Shown here piece by piece: positions 5,723 through 6,068 of a stretch of 6,068 bases of DNA (position 1 is the stretch's first letter; each line of letters starts with the position of its first letter). Source of the stretch: Anaerolineales bacterium (GTDB lineage: Bacteria; Chloroflexota; Anaerolineae; Anaerolineales; Villigracilaceae); assembly GCA_028689195.1 (NCBI GenBank), contig JAQTWR010000178.1:1-6068 (forward strand), given 5' to 3'. Both the position numbers and the translations under genes were made by a program. The notes under the pieces were generated by a model. The model was not told where the DNA came from. It was given only the letters and a program-made list of their open reading frames with translations, and made no database searches.

Positions 5723-6068
5723 ATGCAACGCGAACTAAAGCATAAAGCGACCACTCCTTTTTGGCGTGACGAGCGTTTTTTGCAATATTTTGGGCAGATT
5801 GTATTTTTACTGATCGTCGTTTTTTTGGGATACCTGATTTACCAAAACATGCAGACTGGCTTACGCAAGCAAGGCATGGTTTTAGGTCTCTCGTTCCTAC
5901 AAGGTATTTCCGGCTTTGATATTGGCAGCAGCCTGATCGAATACAGCCGCACGTCTACATATTGGCAGGCATATACAGTGGGGCTGTTAAACACGCTGAT
6001 TGTCAGCGTTGTGGGGATTATTTTCGCCACCATACTTGGCTTAATGCTGGGCGTGGCGCGCATCTCCA
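5723..6068 (+). CDS. aapQ: AapQ-type amino-acid ABC transporter permease (5' part, cut by the window end)
   Basis: An open frame from ATG 5723 gives 115 residues and runs past the last base with no stop. The start PFWRDERFLQYFGQ is close to the FWRD-type N terminus of AapQ proteins. A first membrane segment spans about 24-42. An outer loop follows (about 43-82) with SFLQGISGFDIGSSLIEYS, the AapQ hallmark of a 'GF.L...AGFDIGE.LI.YS' loop. Then VGLLNTLIVSVVGIIFATIL (86-105) and LMLGVARIS open the HEAA-type transmembrane permease domain. AapQ pairs with AapM as the channel of the general L-amino-acid importer powered by the ATPase AapP; both would be expected downstream. The EAA loop that contacts the ATPase is beyond the window. 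The stretch reads as less GC-rich at third codon positions than aapJ. Confidence 0.92.
   Translation, partial: MQRELKHKATTPFWRDERFLQYFGQIVFLLIVVFLGYLIYQNMQTGLRKQGMVLGLSFLQGISGFDIGSSLIEYSRTSTYWQAYTVGLLNTLIVSVVGIIFATILGLMLGVARIS

Noticed and set aside
4973..5728. Minus-strand open frame of 251 codons opposite aapJ
   Set aside because: It is antisense to a well-conserved gene, and its Gly/Val-rich product reflects the codon bias of the other strand. No ribosome binding site or family resemblance.
5839..6063. Minus-strand open frame of 74 codons near the window end
   Set aside because: It lies antisense to the aapQ permease frame, which has a good ribosome binding site and clear family motifs.

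Overview
The window looks like a piece of a Chloroflexota chromosome, most likely from an Anaerolineae-type bacterium. This is inferred from gene content and style, not proven. The clues are a GT-C membrane protein of the TIGR03663/Agl23 type fused to an NHL beta-propeller, a substrate-binding lipoprotein with a 'VIETVVVTVEV' linker of the kind common in Chloroflexota transporter lipoproteins, GC-rich genes between AT-rich gaps, and strong AAGGAGG ribosome binding sites. All recognisable genes lie on the + strand.

Layout: (1) 1-263 is the 3' end of rlmN, the radical-SAM 23S rRNA/tRNA adenine-C2 methyltransferase, with its C-terminal active-site cysteine visible. (2) 264-429 is an AT-rich gap with a plausible sigma70-type promoter (TTGCAA-18-TATAGT) and five degenerate TAATTAC heptamers just before the next gene. 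(3) 430-4182 (or 418-4182) is a large gene of about 1,250 residues: a polytopic GT-C domain, an extracytoplasmic region and a C-terminal six-blade NHL propeller. A textbook 15-bp terminator hairpin closes it at 4201-4238. (4) 4239-4519 is a gap holding a perfect TATAAT and a probable leader of about 190 nt. The leader has several mutually exclusive inverted repeats and a Shine-Dalgarno-like AAAGGAGG without an ordinary start codon. (5) 4520-5656 is an AapJ-type amino-acid-binding lipoprotein. (6) 5673-5704 is an intercistronic hairpin. (7) 5723-6068 is the start of an AapQ-type permease that runs off the window.

How they work together: the last two genes are the beginning of an aap (general L-amino-acid ABC transporter) operon. 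AapJ captures amino acids outside the membrane and AapQ is one of the two channel subunits; aapM and aapP would be expected just downstream. The hairpin between them could let the binding protein be made in excess. The large GT-C/NHL protein appears to be a single-gene transcription unit, probably acting at the cell surface in glycan or glycoprotein assembly; its substrate cannot be read from the sequence. rlmN is an unrelated housekeeping neighbour.

The most unusual items are the GT-C/NHL fusion itself and the unidentified structured leader ahead of aapJ. I see no CRISPR array, insertion sequence, tRNA, rRNA or phage gene.
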